Shown: positions 6,818 through 14,843 of the stretch, piece after piece
Position numbering within the stretch: position 1 is the stretch's first letter
Layout of the letters: each line of letters starts with the position of its first letter
Source: Ruminococcus sp. Phil11
GTDB taxonomy: Bacteria > Bacillota > Clostridia > Oscillospirales > Ruminococcaceae
Reading direction: 5' to 3'
Length of the DNA stretch: 64,000 bases
Assembly: GCA_001940925.1 (NCBI GenBank)
Contig: MSGZ01000009.1
Location: forward strand, 200,266 to 264,265
Made by a program: the position numbers and the translations under genes
Notes under the pieces: generated by a model
The model's database searches: none
The model's input: only the letters and a program-made list of their open reading frames with translations
Told to the model about the DNA's origin: nothing

Positions 6818-9466
6818 ATGAACAGAAAAACAGCGGCATTGCTGACGGCTGCGGCAGCAGCTTCTGCGATGCTTGATCTGCTGCCGGAACATGCGCTTGC
6901 AGCAGAGGAATACCGCATCCGCGACAAATGGGGCTACTGTCAGACGGCGCATTATGCGGAATCGGAGCATTTTGTCATTTTCTACGGGAACAATGACACG
7001 ACCGGAAAGGTCAATGATGCGTTTCTCAAACGCAATCTGGCCGACTACGAAAAGCTTTGGAAATGCTACGGTGAGCTTCTCGGCATGACGGATATGAATG
7101 TCGATATCTACGGCAAGAGCGCGCAGAAATACAAAACGAATGTCTATCTGACCTTTACCGGATTAAGTCAGTATCCCGAGGGCTGGGCGTTCATGAGCTC
7201 GGAGGACGGCTACGGCATCGAGATCATCAGTCCCGAGGCGATGCTCGATGACCTGACGATCGCGCATGAGTTCGGGCATGTTGTGACGATGCAGCAGAAG
7301 GCATGGGTCGATCAGGAGATTACCGGTGCATGGTGGGAGCCTCTTGCAAACTGGTTCCGCGAAATGTATCTCAGCAGCAGCTATTATACCGGTACAGTCA
7401 AAACCTGCTGGTTTGAGCCGTATATCCGGAATCTGAACATGGCCTATCCGCACGGCCGCGATTACTACGAGGTCTGGCCGTTTCTTGTGTATCTCGAAAC
7501 GAATCCGGACAATCTGCCGGGTCTCGGACAGTTCGCGGTCAAGCGGCTGATCTCCGAGGCGAAGCCGGGGGAGTATCCGTTTGATACGATCACGCGGCTG
7601 TTCGGGACGGATGTGCAGACCGTGTTCGGGCATTATGCCAAGCGCATGGCGACCTTTGATCTCGGCGCGAGAGAAGCCTACCGCGCAGAATTTGCGCAGA
7701 AGCTCAAGGATGCACCCTATTATTGGAACCTGTTTTATACGGTTCCGGAGGACAGCGGCAGCGGCTGGCTGCAGGCACCGCAGTGGGAGGCACCGATGCA
7801 GGGCGGCATCAATGTGATTCCGCTTCAGATCACGGGCGGAGAGATCACCGCAGAGCTGCGCGGCCTTTCGGATGATGCGAATGCCGCATGGCAGGCATGT
7901 ATTGTTACGGAGGATGCGTCCGGTAATGTGCGGTATTCCGATCTGTTCGGCAGCGGGGAGACGGCAGCGGTCTCTGCTGCGGGCATGACAAAGGCGTATC
8001 TGACCGTATCCGCTATGCCGAAAACGCTTTATCCGGTCAACGCGTTCCATAAGGAAAAGGATTCGCCCTACCGCACCGGCGACGAGCGCAGACGGTATCC
8101 CTATGAGATCCGGCTGACCGGCGCGTCGGTGCAGCAGTCCGGCGGGTATCAGAAGGGAAACGGCCATATCCATGCAAACGGCGGCGGCTGGGTCGCGGAT
8201 ACTGCAAAGGTTTCCGATTCTGCTTATGTCGGCCCGGAGGCAATGGTGCTCGGCAATGCGAAGGTTTCCGGAGAAGCAAGGATCACGGATCATGCAGTGG
8301 TCGCGGGTGATACCGTTGTGCAGGATCATGCGGTCATTTCCGGATATGCCTGCGTGCACGGCGGCGGCTGGGTCTATGCGGACGGCGGCTGGAAATCGGG
8401 CAGCGTGACGGTCAGCGGCAATGCTGTCGTGGGCGGGAGTGCGGTCATCAGCGGTATGTGCAGCATTACCGGGAATGCGTCTGTCATGCAGAAGGCGCAT
8501 GTCTGTGATGCGGTCACACTGAAAGACCGTGCCTGCGCAAAGGGCACTTCGTATCTGACCGGCAGCGGCGTTTATTCCGGGCAGGCTGTTGCGGACGGCG
8601 ATTATGCAAATGAAGAACAGAAAAACAGCGGTGTCGGGTTCGGCTGGCTGGATGAGGGCGGCTGGCATCAGACGGCGGAAGGGCATCTTGCTTCTTATGA
8701 TTTTGCTGACCGGACAGGCTTCTGGGGCGCAGATGCCTATACCGCGACCGGCATCCGTCTGAACGGCGCAGAGTGGGCTGCAGAACGCACCTCTGCAAAG
8801 GGCGTCGTCAGCTTTGACGGCGACGACGGCTGCCTGCAGCTTGACAGCGGCATCCTGATGACCGATGATCTTCAGATCAGTCTCGGGGTGCTCTGGAAGG
8901 GCGGACAGAACGGGCAGGAGCTTCTGCATTTCGGTGACAGTACGGCTTACATCCGTCTGACGCCTGCTGATGCGGACGGACAGACCCGTCTGACCGTTAC
9001 AGACGGCAGGAATCCGATATCCCTGAAAGCACCTGCACTGACGAGGGGTGAATGGCACCGCGTCACAATCCGCATGTTTGACGGGACAGCATCTTTGCTG
9101 ATCGACGGTCAGCAGGCAGACCGCAAAGCCTGCAGCGTCACGCCGCTGGATGTGATGTGTGCCGCAGAATCAGATCTTGCCGTGGTCGGAAAGGGGTTCC
9201 GCGGGGCACTGGATGATATCCGGTTCAGCTATCAGGAGACTGCGGAGCCGCAGATCCGGTACACCGGCAGCGAACCGGCAGACGATTCTCCGCTGCGCGG
9301 CGATGTCAATGCGGACGGAAAGGTTTCCGTCGCGGATGCGGTCATGCTCTGCCGGTATCTGACCGGGGAAGGCAGCGTCACGGACTGGCAGGCGGGCGAT
9401 CTGAATGCAGACAGCAGGCTCGGCGCGGACGATCTGACGCTGCTGAAACGGCTGCTGCTCGGATAA
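6818..9466 (+). CDS. Secreted DUF6055-like HExxH protein with beta-helix, LamG-like domain and dockerin
   Basis: 882 residues from the ATG behind GGGGAGGGG; longer readings upstream lack a ribosome site. Order: signal peptide (1-29); a DUF6055/Svx-like domain with a zinc-protease signature AHEFGHVV (near 150) and a downstream WWEPLANW; a middle domain; hexapeptide-like repeats (about 475-590; AKVSGEARITDHAVVAGDT) that should form a left-handed beta-helix; a LamG-like domain (about 630-800); and a C-terminal dockerin (about 820-880) with two calcium loops, DVNADGKVSVAD and DLNADSRLGADD. It is probably a cell-surface or cellulosome-bound enzyme acting on plant glycoprotein or wall polymer. Svx proteins in plant pathogens are secreted with unproven activity, so the substrate is unknown. 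It could bind cohesins such as those at the right end of the window. Confidence 0.85.
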   Translation: MNRKTAALLTAAAAASAMLDLLPEHALAAEEYRIRDKWGYCQTAHYAESEHFVIFYGNNDTTGKVNDAFLKRNLADYEKLWKCYGELLGMTDMNVDIYGKSAQKYKTNVYLTFTGLSQYPEGWAFMSSEDGYGIEIISPEAMLDDLTIAHEFGHVVTMQQKAWVDQEITGAWWEPLANWFREMYLSSSYYTGTVKTCWFEPYIRNLNMAYPHGRDYYEVWPFLVYLETNPDNLPGLGQFAVKRLISEAKPGEYPFDTITRLFGTDVQTVFGHYAKRMATFDLGAREAYRAEFAQKLKDAPYYWNLFYTVPEDSGSGWLQAPQWEAPMQGGINVIPLQITGGEITAELRGLSDDANAAWQACIVTEDASGNVRYSDLFGSGETAAVSAAGMTKAYLTVSAMPKTLYPVNAFHKEKDSPYRTGDERRRYPYEIRLTGASVQQSGGYQKGNGHIHANGGGWVADTAKVSDSAYVGPEAMVLGNAKVSGEARITDHAVVAGDTVVQDHAVISGYACVHGGGWVYADGGWKSGSVTVSGNAVVGGSAVISGMCSITGNASVMQKAHVCDAVTLKDRACAKGTSYLTGSGVYSGQAVADGDYANEEQKNSGVGFGWLDEGGWHQTAEGHLASYDFADRTGFWGADAYTATGIRLNGAEWAAERTSAKGVVSFDGDDGCLQLDSGILMTDDLQISLGVLWKGGQNGQELLHFGDSTAYIRLTPADADGQTRLTVTDGRNPISLKAPALTRGEWHRVTIRMFDGTASLLIDGQQADRKACSVTPLDVMCAAESDLAVVGKGFRGALDDIRFSYQETAEPQIRYTGSEPADDSPLRGDVNADGKVSVADAVMLCRYLTGEGSVTDWQAGDLNADSRLGADDLTLLKRLLLG

Positions 9467-9651
9467 CAAAAAAACAGCGGCAGGGAATCATCCCCGCCGC
9501 TGTTCTTATGCTTTGTTTTGCGCGAATACTTTTTCTTATCCGTATCCGCAATGCGCGTCACAGGCGAAAGCGTCCATGTGCCGCGCTTCTTTTTGTCCTG
9601 CTCGCGCTTCTGCTTTTTGCTCATTTTCTCATAGGGTACAAAATCCTTCAT
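9232..9651 (-). CDS. Small basic protein coupled to rtcB; frame lacks a stop before the terminator
   Basis: The first 55 or so codons encode a very basic protein (KMSKKQKREQDKKKRGTW, then SPVTR). It resembles small conserved hypothetical proteins I know from clostridia that begin with a KDFVPYEK-like motif. Its ATG overlaps the rtcB stop by four bases (ATGA), so it is translationally coupled to the RNA ligase. The expected stop after about 57 residues is missing. The frame runs through the strong terminator at 9474-9506 and antisense into the dockerin gene to 9232. A TAA lies one base out of frame at the expected end, which suggests a one-base indel. Only the N-terminal part is likely to be real protein. 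Confidence 0.5.
   Translation of the reverse strand: MKDFVPYEKMSKKQKREQDKKKRGTWTLSPVTRIADTDKKKYSRKTKHKNSGGDDSLPLFFCYPSSSRFSSVRSSAPSLLSAFRSPACQSVTLPSPVRYRQSMTASATETFPSALTSPRSGESSAGSLPVYRICGSAVS
9474..9506. terminator. Bidirectional terminator between the dockerin gene and the rtcB transcript
   Basis: An eight-pair stem (ACAGCGGC / GCCGCTGT) encloses AGGGAATCATCCCC. On the minus strand it is followed by seven T residues, making a strong stop for rtcB-direction transcription. On the plus strand the tail is weaker. Confidence 0.75.
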
Positions 9652-10856
9652 TCCTCTGCACCTGCCTTAAAGTTATAAATCGGCCGGATGATCTCATTGA
9701 TCTCGACGGTATCGCCGATGCATCCGGTGATCGCTTCCATCGGCTTATAGGCCATCGGGCATTCGTCCAGCGTCCCGCTCCCGACGGATGTGGTATAGAT
9801 GCCGGCCATCTGCTTTTTGAATTCGGAGACCGTGAACGAAGCCTTTGCGTCCGAACGGGACATCAGTCTGCCTGCGCCGTGCGGAGCGGACTGGTTCCAG
9901 TCGTCATTGCCCTTTCCCGTGCAGATCAGGCTGCCGTCTCGCATATTCATCGGGATCAGCAGCTTTTCGCCGGCACGCGCCGAGACTGCGCCCTTCCGCA
10001 GGATCATGTGCTCCGTGTCGATATAATTGTGAATTGTTGTGAACTGCTCCGCAATATGCAGTCCCATGCCGCGGATCAGTTCGTCGATCATGGCTTTCCG
10101 GTTAAGCATTGCAAATTCCTGCGTCAGCTTCATGTCGTGGATATACTGCTCAAACAGTCTGCCCGTTGTATAGGCAAGATGCTTCGGCACATCGGTACGC
10201 TTTTCGGCTTTCAGCTTCTTCAGAGCCTTCTGGATTTGCGTTTCCCTGCCTTGTGCTTTTAATGCAGCAATCAGCGCATCGGCCTCGTCCTTTGAGACAG
10301 CATTCAAATGCCGGTACGCTTCCTCCTGATAGTATTTTGCGACCTCGACGCCGAGATGCCGTGAGCCGGAGTGAATGACCAGATAAATACTGCCGTCCCC
10401 GCTCTGATCGGCCTCGATGAAATGATTGCCGCCGCCGAGTGTTCCGATGCTCAGCATCATGCGCGGAACGTGTATTTTGTCGGCGCAGTAAAGCAGTTCC
10501 GGTGCAAAGCGCGATGCAAACCGGTGCGGTGTCTCCCTGACGGAAAACCCGGACGGAATGCTCCGGTAGATCAGCTTGTCGAGCTTCTGTAGCTCGATAT
10601 GCTTTTCTTTGAGCCGGACAGTCTCCATGCCGCAGCCGATATCGACACCGACGAGATTCGGGATCGCGGTGTCAGTGACGGTCATGGTCGTGCCGATCGT
10701 GCAGCCTGCACCGGCGTGGACATCCGGCATGATGCGGATCTTTGCACCGGCACTCACCGGCTGATTGCACAGGGACAGGATCTGCGCGACGGCGCTTTCC
10801 TCTGCGATATCCGCAAAAACCTTTGCAGAAGCGTATTTTCCCTGAATTTCAAACAT
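9648..10856 (-). CDS. rtcB: RtcB-family RNA ligase
   Basis: 402 residues from the ATG behind AAAGGAC. RtcB hallmarks in order: PDVHAGAGC, VGVDIGCGM, TLGGGNHFIE, HSGSRHLG, GKGNDDW, SAPHGAGR (carrying the histidine that is guanylated) and DECPMAYKPMEAI. RtcB joins RNA 2',3'-cyclic phosphate ends to 5'-OH ends using GTP and manganese, acting in RNA repair. Length is slightly short of the 408-480 usual for the family, as in the compact bacterial RtcB group. A leader with promoter, mini-ORF and strong terminator precedes it, and a small basic gene overlaps its stop. The alternative start at 10928 would place the terminator hairpin inside the coding region and is unlikely. Confidence 0.9.
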   Translation of the reverse strand: MFEIQGKYASAKVFADIAEESAVAQILSLCNQPVSAGAKIRIMPDVHAGAGCTIGTTMTVTDTAIPNLVGVDIGCGMETVRLKEKHIELQKLDKLIYRSIPSGFSVRETPHRFASRFAPELLYCADKIHVPRMMLSIGTLGGGNHFIEADQSGDGSIYLVIHSGSRHLGVEVAKYYQEEAYRHLNAVSKDEADALIAALKAQGRETQIQKALKKLKAEKRTDVPKHLAYTTGRLFEQYIHDMKLTQEFAMLNRKAMIDELIRGMGLHIAEQFTTIHNYIDTEHMILRKGAVSARAGEKLLIPMNMRDGSLICTGKGNDDWNQSAPHGAGRLMSRSDAKASFTVSEFKKQMAGIYTTSVGSGTLDECPMAYKPMEAITGCIGDTVEINEIIRPIYNFKAGAEE

Positions 10857-10881
10857 AAATTGTCCTTTCCGGAGTGCCCGC

Positions 10882-10916
10882 AAAAAAAAGCATCCCTGCC
10901 GGTGCAGAGATGCTTT
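10882..10916 (-). terminator. Intrinsic terminator inside the rtcB leader
   Basis: On the minus strand: AAGCATC, a mismatch, CTGC, loop ACCG, GCAG, GATGCTT and then a run of T. It lies only 25 bases before the rtcB start and downstream of a consensus promoter, so it either ends a short RNA or controls entry into rtcB. Confidence 0.8.
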
Positions 10917-10938
10917 GACGATCGTCATGAATACACAG

Positions 10939-11019
10939 TCAGGCCGTGTATGCGGGCAAACTCCTCATGCAGTTCGGTTGTTGATGTTGATATGGAATTG
11001 TCAGATATTGATATTTCAT
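10939..11019 (-). CDS. 26-codon mini-ORF in the rtcB leader
   Basis: An ATG follows AGGTGA at seven bases and opens 26 codons (begins MKYQYLTIPYQHQQ) ending before the leader terminator. It lies directly downstream of a consensus promoter. A second frame over the same bases stays open and ends in ARIHGLTVYS but has no ATG. It may be a leader peptide or a small toxic/signal peptide; no homology is recognised. Confidence 0.4.
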   Translation of the reverse strand: MKYQYLTIPYQHQQPNCMRSLPAYTA

Positions 11020-11052
11020 GGGGTTCACCTGCCTTTCTCAGAATTTGAGTTT

Positions 11053-11081
11053 ATTATATGCGCTTTCCGCTGATTTGTCAA
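11053..11081 (-). promoter_or_regulatory. Consensus promoter of the rtcB leader
   Basis: TTGACA, exactly 17 bases, TATAAT on the minus strand. It is a perfect consensus in both boxes and predicts a roughly 190-base leader before rtcB. Confidence 0.85.
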
Positions 11082-11128
11082 GCGGTATTCCTGAATTGTA
11101 ACCGTTTTGTAGCGGGTCGGTATTTAGC

Positions 11129-11845
11129 TTATTTTATCTCCGGCGTAAAATCAATATACGGATAATCTCCGATCTGCTGTGCAATGACCGTTCGTGCAAG
11201 ATTGAACCAGCGGCTGCATTCGTCCAGAATGATCGCGTCGCCGGAGGCAACGAGCGGCTTTGTTTTCAGGAGCGCATCGACCGGATTCTCGATCAGCACA
11301 TCGAGCTCAAAGGAGATGTGCTCTGCCAGTTCAAAGATGCGCTGTTTCAGTCTGCCGGAATTGGAGACCGGCTGATCGAGACAGATCACGGCCTTTGCGG
11401 TCCGGCTCGTTTCCAGTGTGCTGAGCAGCGCGGTGATCGCGGAATCGGTCTGCGGGATCAGCCGGTAGGTGCCGTGCAGTCCCGCGAGGTCGCGGACGGT
11501 GCCGTCCATGCAGTGAAACAGCATCGACTGGGAATAAGCGATCTCCAGTCCGATGATGACATTGAATCCGTCGATCCAGAGCGTTTCGCCGGCAATATTG
11601 GTCACCTCGCGGCTTTTGCGTGCGTGTACTGCCGCTTCCTGAGAGAGCGTGCGCGCCAGTGCCAGACGCTGGCGTTCGGAGAACTGATACCGGTCACCGA
11701 CAAAGCGCGTGACCGGCGTGACAGGATAGCCGCGGTCCAGCAGATAGCAGACCTCCTCTGCGGCCTTTTTCAGCTTCGGGAGACTTTCTGCGCTGAAATC
11801 CCGCGCATCTGACGGCAGAAAGCCGCGCTTTGCCTGAACTGACAT
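11129..11845 (-). CDS. DUF434/DUF5616 protein
   Basis: 238 residues. The N-terminal third (RGFLPSDARDF, then YLLDRGYP, FVGDRYQFSERQRLAL) matches the DUF434 pattern. The rest, from about residue 88 (ETLWIDGFNVIIGLE to SGDAIILDE), is the DUF5616 part and carries conserved acidic residues after beta strands (DGFN, CLDQP, DAIILDE). That arrangement is reminiscent of PIN-like nucleases, which is my inference. No signal peptide is visible. It lies upstream of the rtcB leader on the same strand, 48 bases before that promoter, and is divergent from a two-component system. Function is not established for the family. Confidence 0.75.
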   Translation of the reverse strand: MSVQAKRGFLPSDARDFSAESLPKLKKAAEEVCYLLDRGYPVTPVTRFVGDRYQFSERQRLALARTLSQEAAVHARKSREVTNIAGETLWIDGFNVIIGLEIAYSQSMLFHCMDGTVRDLAGLHGTYRLIPQTDSAITALLSTLETSRTAKAVICLDQPVSNSGRLKQRIFELAEHISFELDVLIENPVDALLKTKPLVASGDAIILDECSRWFNLARTVIAQQIGDYPYIDFTPEIK

Positions 11846-11865
11846 ACATTCACCTCATAAAAATC

Positions 11866-11894
11866 TTGACAAGACTGTGCCGATATGCTACAAT
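11866..11894 (+). promoter_or_regulatory. Promoter of the two-component system leader
   Basis: TTGACA, 17 bases, TACAAT. A short hairpin terminator follows about 35 bases further on, before the response regulator. Confidence 0.75.
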
Positions 11895-11927
11895 AGGAGC
11901 ATCGGCAGGCATCATATTCAATCACCG

Positions 11928-11949
11928 CATACCTTCGGGTATGTTTTTT
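11928..11949 (+). terminator. Leader terminator before the response regulator
   Basis: CATACC, UUCG-type tetraloop, GGTATG and six T residues: a compact strong hairpin about 30 bases after the predicted transcription start and 105 bases before the response-regulator ATG. Possible attenuator. Confidence 0.65.
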
Positions 11950-12053
11950 ATTATACAGCAATCCGGCCGAAAAAGCAAGAGCGGCGAATTCACGGGAAGG
12001 ACATACGGAGGACACATCTTTCTGCTAACATGAAGATACCGGAGGTGAGGCAA

Positions 12054-12737
12054 ATGACATACAGGCTCCTGCTTGTGGAGGACAATGTGCAGATCTGCAG
12101 AATGATCTGTGATTATTACTCCGCGCAGACCGACTGTCTCTGTACGATCGACACCGTGCAAGACGGCGCGGACGGTCTGGAAGCTGCGCGCAGCGGCGAA
12201 TACGATCTGATCCTGCTGGATGTCATGCTGCCCGGTCTGGACGGCTTTTCGATCTGCCGGAGCATCCGTGCGGTATCGGATGTGCCGCTGCTGTTCCTGA
12301 CGGCGCGCACCCGTGAAGAGGATGTGCTTTACGGCTATACGCTCGGCTGCGACGATTATGTGGTCAAGCCCTTTTCGCTCGCCATGCTCTATGCCAAGAC
12401 ACAGGCCTTGCTCAAACGCTCGAAGGGAACGGTCTTAAAGCGGGAGCTTGTCTGCGGCGCGATCACGCTGAACCCGGTGACGCTGGACGTCACGGCGGAC
12501 GGTCAGTCAGTCACACTGCCTGCAAAGGAATTTGCGCTGCTGCAGTTCCTGATGGAGCATAAGGAATGGGTGATCTCGCGCGATCAGCTCCTTGACCGGA
12601 TCTGGGGCAGCGACTTTTTCGGCAGCGACCGCGTCGTTGATACGCATATCAAAAAGCTGCGCAAGGCACTCGGCAGTGCGGGGAAACAGATCCGGACCGT
12701 CATCTCCAAGGGATATCAGCTGAAAGACCATGTCTGA
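12054..12737 (+). CDS. OmpR-family response regulator
   Basis: 227 residues starting at the ATG behind GGAGGTGAGG. Receiver domain (about 4-115): acidic pair ED, phosphoacceptor Asp56 in LILLDVMLPGLDG, switch Thr in FLTARTREED and Lys in YVVKPF. A winged-helix DNA-binding domain follows (about 130-225; EFALLQFLMEH, VISRDQLLDRIW, RVVDTHIKKLRKAL). The histidine kinase gene begins 12 bases after its stop, so they form one regulatory pair. Earlier in-frame starts exist but lack a ribosome site. Confidence 0.93.
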   Translation: MTYRLLLVEDNVQICRMICDYYSAQTDCLCTIDTVQDGADGLEAARSGEYDLILLDVMLPGLDGFSICRSIRAVSDVPLLFLTARTREEDVLYGYTLGCDDYVVKPFSLAMLYAKTQALLKRSKGTVLKRELVCGAITLNPVTLDVTADGQSVTLPAKEFALLQFLMEHKEWVISRDQLLDRIWGSDFFGSDRVVDTHIKKLRKALGSAGKQIRTVISKGYQLKDHV

Positions 12738-12749
12738 GGGGTGATTGTG

Positions 12750-14648
12750 ATGCGAAAAAAGAAAAAGCAGGGTAAAAAGAAATTCGGAATGTTCTTTCGC
12801 AGGCGGTTTTTGCTTTGCCTGGTCATTTGTATTCTGATTGCAGTTTCGTTTTTCAAGTTCTTCCTGCATATAGACCAGTGGACACCGGACGCCATGAACG
12901 ACTACAATTTTTTTGTCCCTGCGCAATATTATTTTAAAGAAAAAAACTGGAAGAAATATGATGAGCAGGGGCGGATTGCAGATGCTCTTGCAGTGATTTG
13001 CGGCTGTCGGAATTTTTCTACATCAGATGCCAATGAAAATACAGCTTTGCTGTATCAGCCTGAAACTGGCGAAATCCTGACCGGGAGTCCGTTTGCAAGT
13101 GCCTGTATCTGGCAGAACGGCGAATCACGGCAGTATACTCTGCGCGATCGGTCAATCTTGGAACATCTGGATGATACAGCAGGGCATTTTACGGATTATT
13201 ACGGAGAATTTATTATTTATAGTGTATATGTGAAAGACGATCAGTTCATGCCGGGGGAAGTATTTGTCCAGAAAAATAAAGGAGTACTTCCATTGCCGCG
13301 ATTCAAGAAGGCAGGCACCCCGATCAGCGGAGAATGGATTGATCTTTCTTCGGATGATAAGAAAGGCTGGACGAAGATTTGCAGTTCTAAGAGCAAAGAG
13401 ACACTTACGGTTTATCCGGATTGGGAAAGCGGGGATTACGGATTGGCATCGACCAATCGTTCCGCCGAAGAAAAGAGTGCAGACGGCTGTCAGTATCTGG
13501 GTTCTGTTACGGTCTACGGTTCTCTGAATGAGCCGCAAGCTGATCGCTTCATTGAACTGATAAGTACGTTTCTTCCGCGGGAACATCACCGTATTGCCGT
13601 AGAAGAGAATTCACGTCTGCAAAAGCTTGAAGGCGAAACTGTCACTGATGAAATGCTGTATGAGGGGGATGCAGAGGACAAGGCGGAATTGCTCGCAAAC
13701 GTGAAGAAAAACTTTGCAGAGCAGCGTTATGCGCTTCCGGAAAAGATATTTAATAATTATATAGATTACTGGCACAGAAGAATACCGGAATATCCGGTGA
13801 ATGTTTCGACAGAGGAGATTGCATTTCGGGGACAGACATGGCAGCTGGTGCGCTTTGTATATGTGGAGCCTGCTCCCATTCTCTTACAGGTTGCACTCAC
13901 ATACGCGCCGAATTTGATCGGTCTTGTTCTACTGGCTGTTCTTGCCGCCCTGCTCTGGTCCGTCATCGCTTATCTGCTTTACAGCAGAAAATACGATATT
14001 GAGGCTTACCGCAGAAACCTGACCGGCGCGCTCGCGCATGACCTGAAAACGCCGCTTGCCGTGATCTACGGCCATGCGGAGAATATCCGGGCGCATACGC
14101 ATCCGGAATCCGCGGACGAATACGCAGACTGCATCATGGAGAACGTCACGCATATTGATGAGATGATCGCAGGCGTGCTGGATCTTGCACAGCTTGAGGG
14201 CAGAGCCGCACCGGCCATGAAGGAAAAGCTTGACCTGACGGAATTGCTGCACGCGGCATTTCTCAGAAACGCGGCTCTTATGGAGCAGCGCGGTCTGACA
14301 CTGACGGAATCCGGGCAGCTGACCGTGAAGGGCAATCCGGAAATGCTGGCACAGCTTTGCGAGAATCTCGCAGCGAATGCCGTACAGCATACGGCGGAGG
14401 GCGGTGCGATCACCGTCACCGCAGAAAAGCGCAGCATCCGCATCAGCAATCCGTATACCGGTGAGCTGGATGCCAAAATCCTCTGTGAGCCGTTCAAACG
14501 CGGCGATGAGGCACGCGGCAGTCAGTCCGGCAGCGGGCTCGGGCTGAGCATCGTGCAGCAGATCGCGGCACTGCATAAGCTGCGTCTGCGCGTGACCGCA
14601 AAGGACGGCATCTTCACCGTTGAGCTGAAACGCAGGCGGTTCCGCTGA
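12750..14648 (+). CDS. Membrane sensor histidine kinase
   Basis: 632 residues from ATG 12750 behind GAGGGGTG; an in-frame GTG lies nine bases earlier. Very basic N-terminus, first membrane helix (about 19-39), large extracytoplasmic sensor (about 40-385) of no recognised family, second helix (about 386-410), HisKA with ALAHDLKTPLAV (His430) and an ATPase domain with N-box ENLAANAVQHT and G-box GSGLGLSIVQQIAALH. It phosphorylates the response regulator encoded just upstream. The sensor-coding stretch is visibly richer in A and T than the kinase part. A terminator follows directly. The signal sensed is unknown. Confidence 0.9.
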   Translation: MRKKKKQGKKKFGMFFRRRFLLCLVICILIAVSFFKFFLHIDQWTPDAMNDYNFFVPAQYYFKEKNWKKYDEQGRIADALAVICGCRNFSTSDANENTALLYQPETGEILTGSPFASACIWQNGESRQYTLRDRSILEHLDDTAGHFTDYYGEFIIYSVYVKDDQFMPGEVFVQKNKGVLPLPRFKKAGTPISGEWIDLSSDDKKGWTKICSSKSKETLTVYPDWESGDYGLASTNRSAEEKSADGCQYLGSVTVYGSLNEPQADRFIELISTFLPREHHRIAVEENSRLQKLEGETVTDEMLYEGDAEDKAELLANVKKNFAEQRYALPEKIFNNYIDYWHRRIPEYPVNVSTEEIAFRGQTWQLVRFVYVEPAPILLQVALTYAPNLIGLVLLAVLAALLWSVIAYLLYSRKYDIEAYRRNLTGALAHDLKTPLAVIYGHAENIRAHTHPESADEYADCIMENVTHIDEMIAGVLDLAQLEGRAAPAMKEKLDLTELLHAAFLRNAALMEQRGLTLTESGQLTVKGNPEMLAQLCENLAANAVQHTAEGGAITVTAEKRSIRISNPYTGELDAKILCEPFKRGDEARGSQSGSGLGLSIVQQIAALHKLRLRVTAKDGIFTVELKRRRFR

Positions 14649-14654
14649 ATAACA

Positions 14655-14691
14655 AAGAGCCTTCGTACCGGCAGGATACGGAGGCTCTTTT
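14655..14691 (+). terminator. Terminator of the two-component operon
   Basis: A 13-pair stem with one mismatch (AAGAGCCTTCGTA / TACGGAGGCTCTT) followed by TTTT, eight bases after the kinase stop. Confidence 0.85.
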
Positions 14692-14707
14692 CTGCAGCCC
14701 GAAATCA

Positions 14708-14751
14708 GTGACATTTGTCACTGTCGGAATGACGGATGACATCTTCTGTCA
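14708..14751. promoter_or_regulatory. Paired TGACA...TGTCA palindromes, candidate operator
   Basis: Perfect palindrome GTGACATTTGTCAC (14708-14721), then TGACATCTTCTGTCA (14737-14751), directly upstream of the promoter of the small membrane protein. The second overlaps the predicted -35. The layout fits a dimeric regulator binding two sites; the adjacent response regulator is one candidate. Confidence 0.5.
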
Positions 14752-14772
14752 CGCTGCAGGATATGCTATAAT
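14744..14772 (+). promoter_or_regulatory. Promoter of the CmpB-like membrane protein
   Basis: Extended -10 TGCTATAAT (box at 14767-14772) with a poor -35 (TTCTGT) 17 bases upstream, a pattern common in activated promoters. Confidence 0.6.
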
Positions 14773-14806
14773 ACAGACAGATCGGAAAACCGAACGGAAA
14801 ATTGCA

Positions 14807-14843
14807 GAAAGGAGAGCCGGGTTTCTTCCCGGCAGATAATATC
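14807..14843 (+). promoter_or_regulatory. Ribosome site bridged to its start codon by a hairpin
   Basis: GAAAGGAG (14807-14814) lies 29 bases from the ATG, too far for normal use. Between them a perfect six-pair hairpin (GCCGGG / CCCGGC, 14816-14833) would bring the two within about 11 bases when folded. Confidence 0.45.

Noticed and set aside
7163..9058. 631-codon open frame on the minus strand
   Set aside because: Antisense to the HExxH-dockerin gene, rich in His, Arg and Cys without domain character.
10857..10928. Longer RtcB start at 10928
   Set aside because: It would translate through the terminator hairpin and lacks a ribosome site, whereas the ATG at 10856 has AAAGGAC and the family N-terminus.
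14802..14843. TTG start for the CmpB-like protein giving 14 extra residues
   Set aside because: It would place the AAAGGAG site inside the coding region and the added residues are not hydrophobic or family-like; kept only as an alternative.
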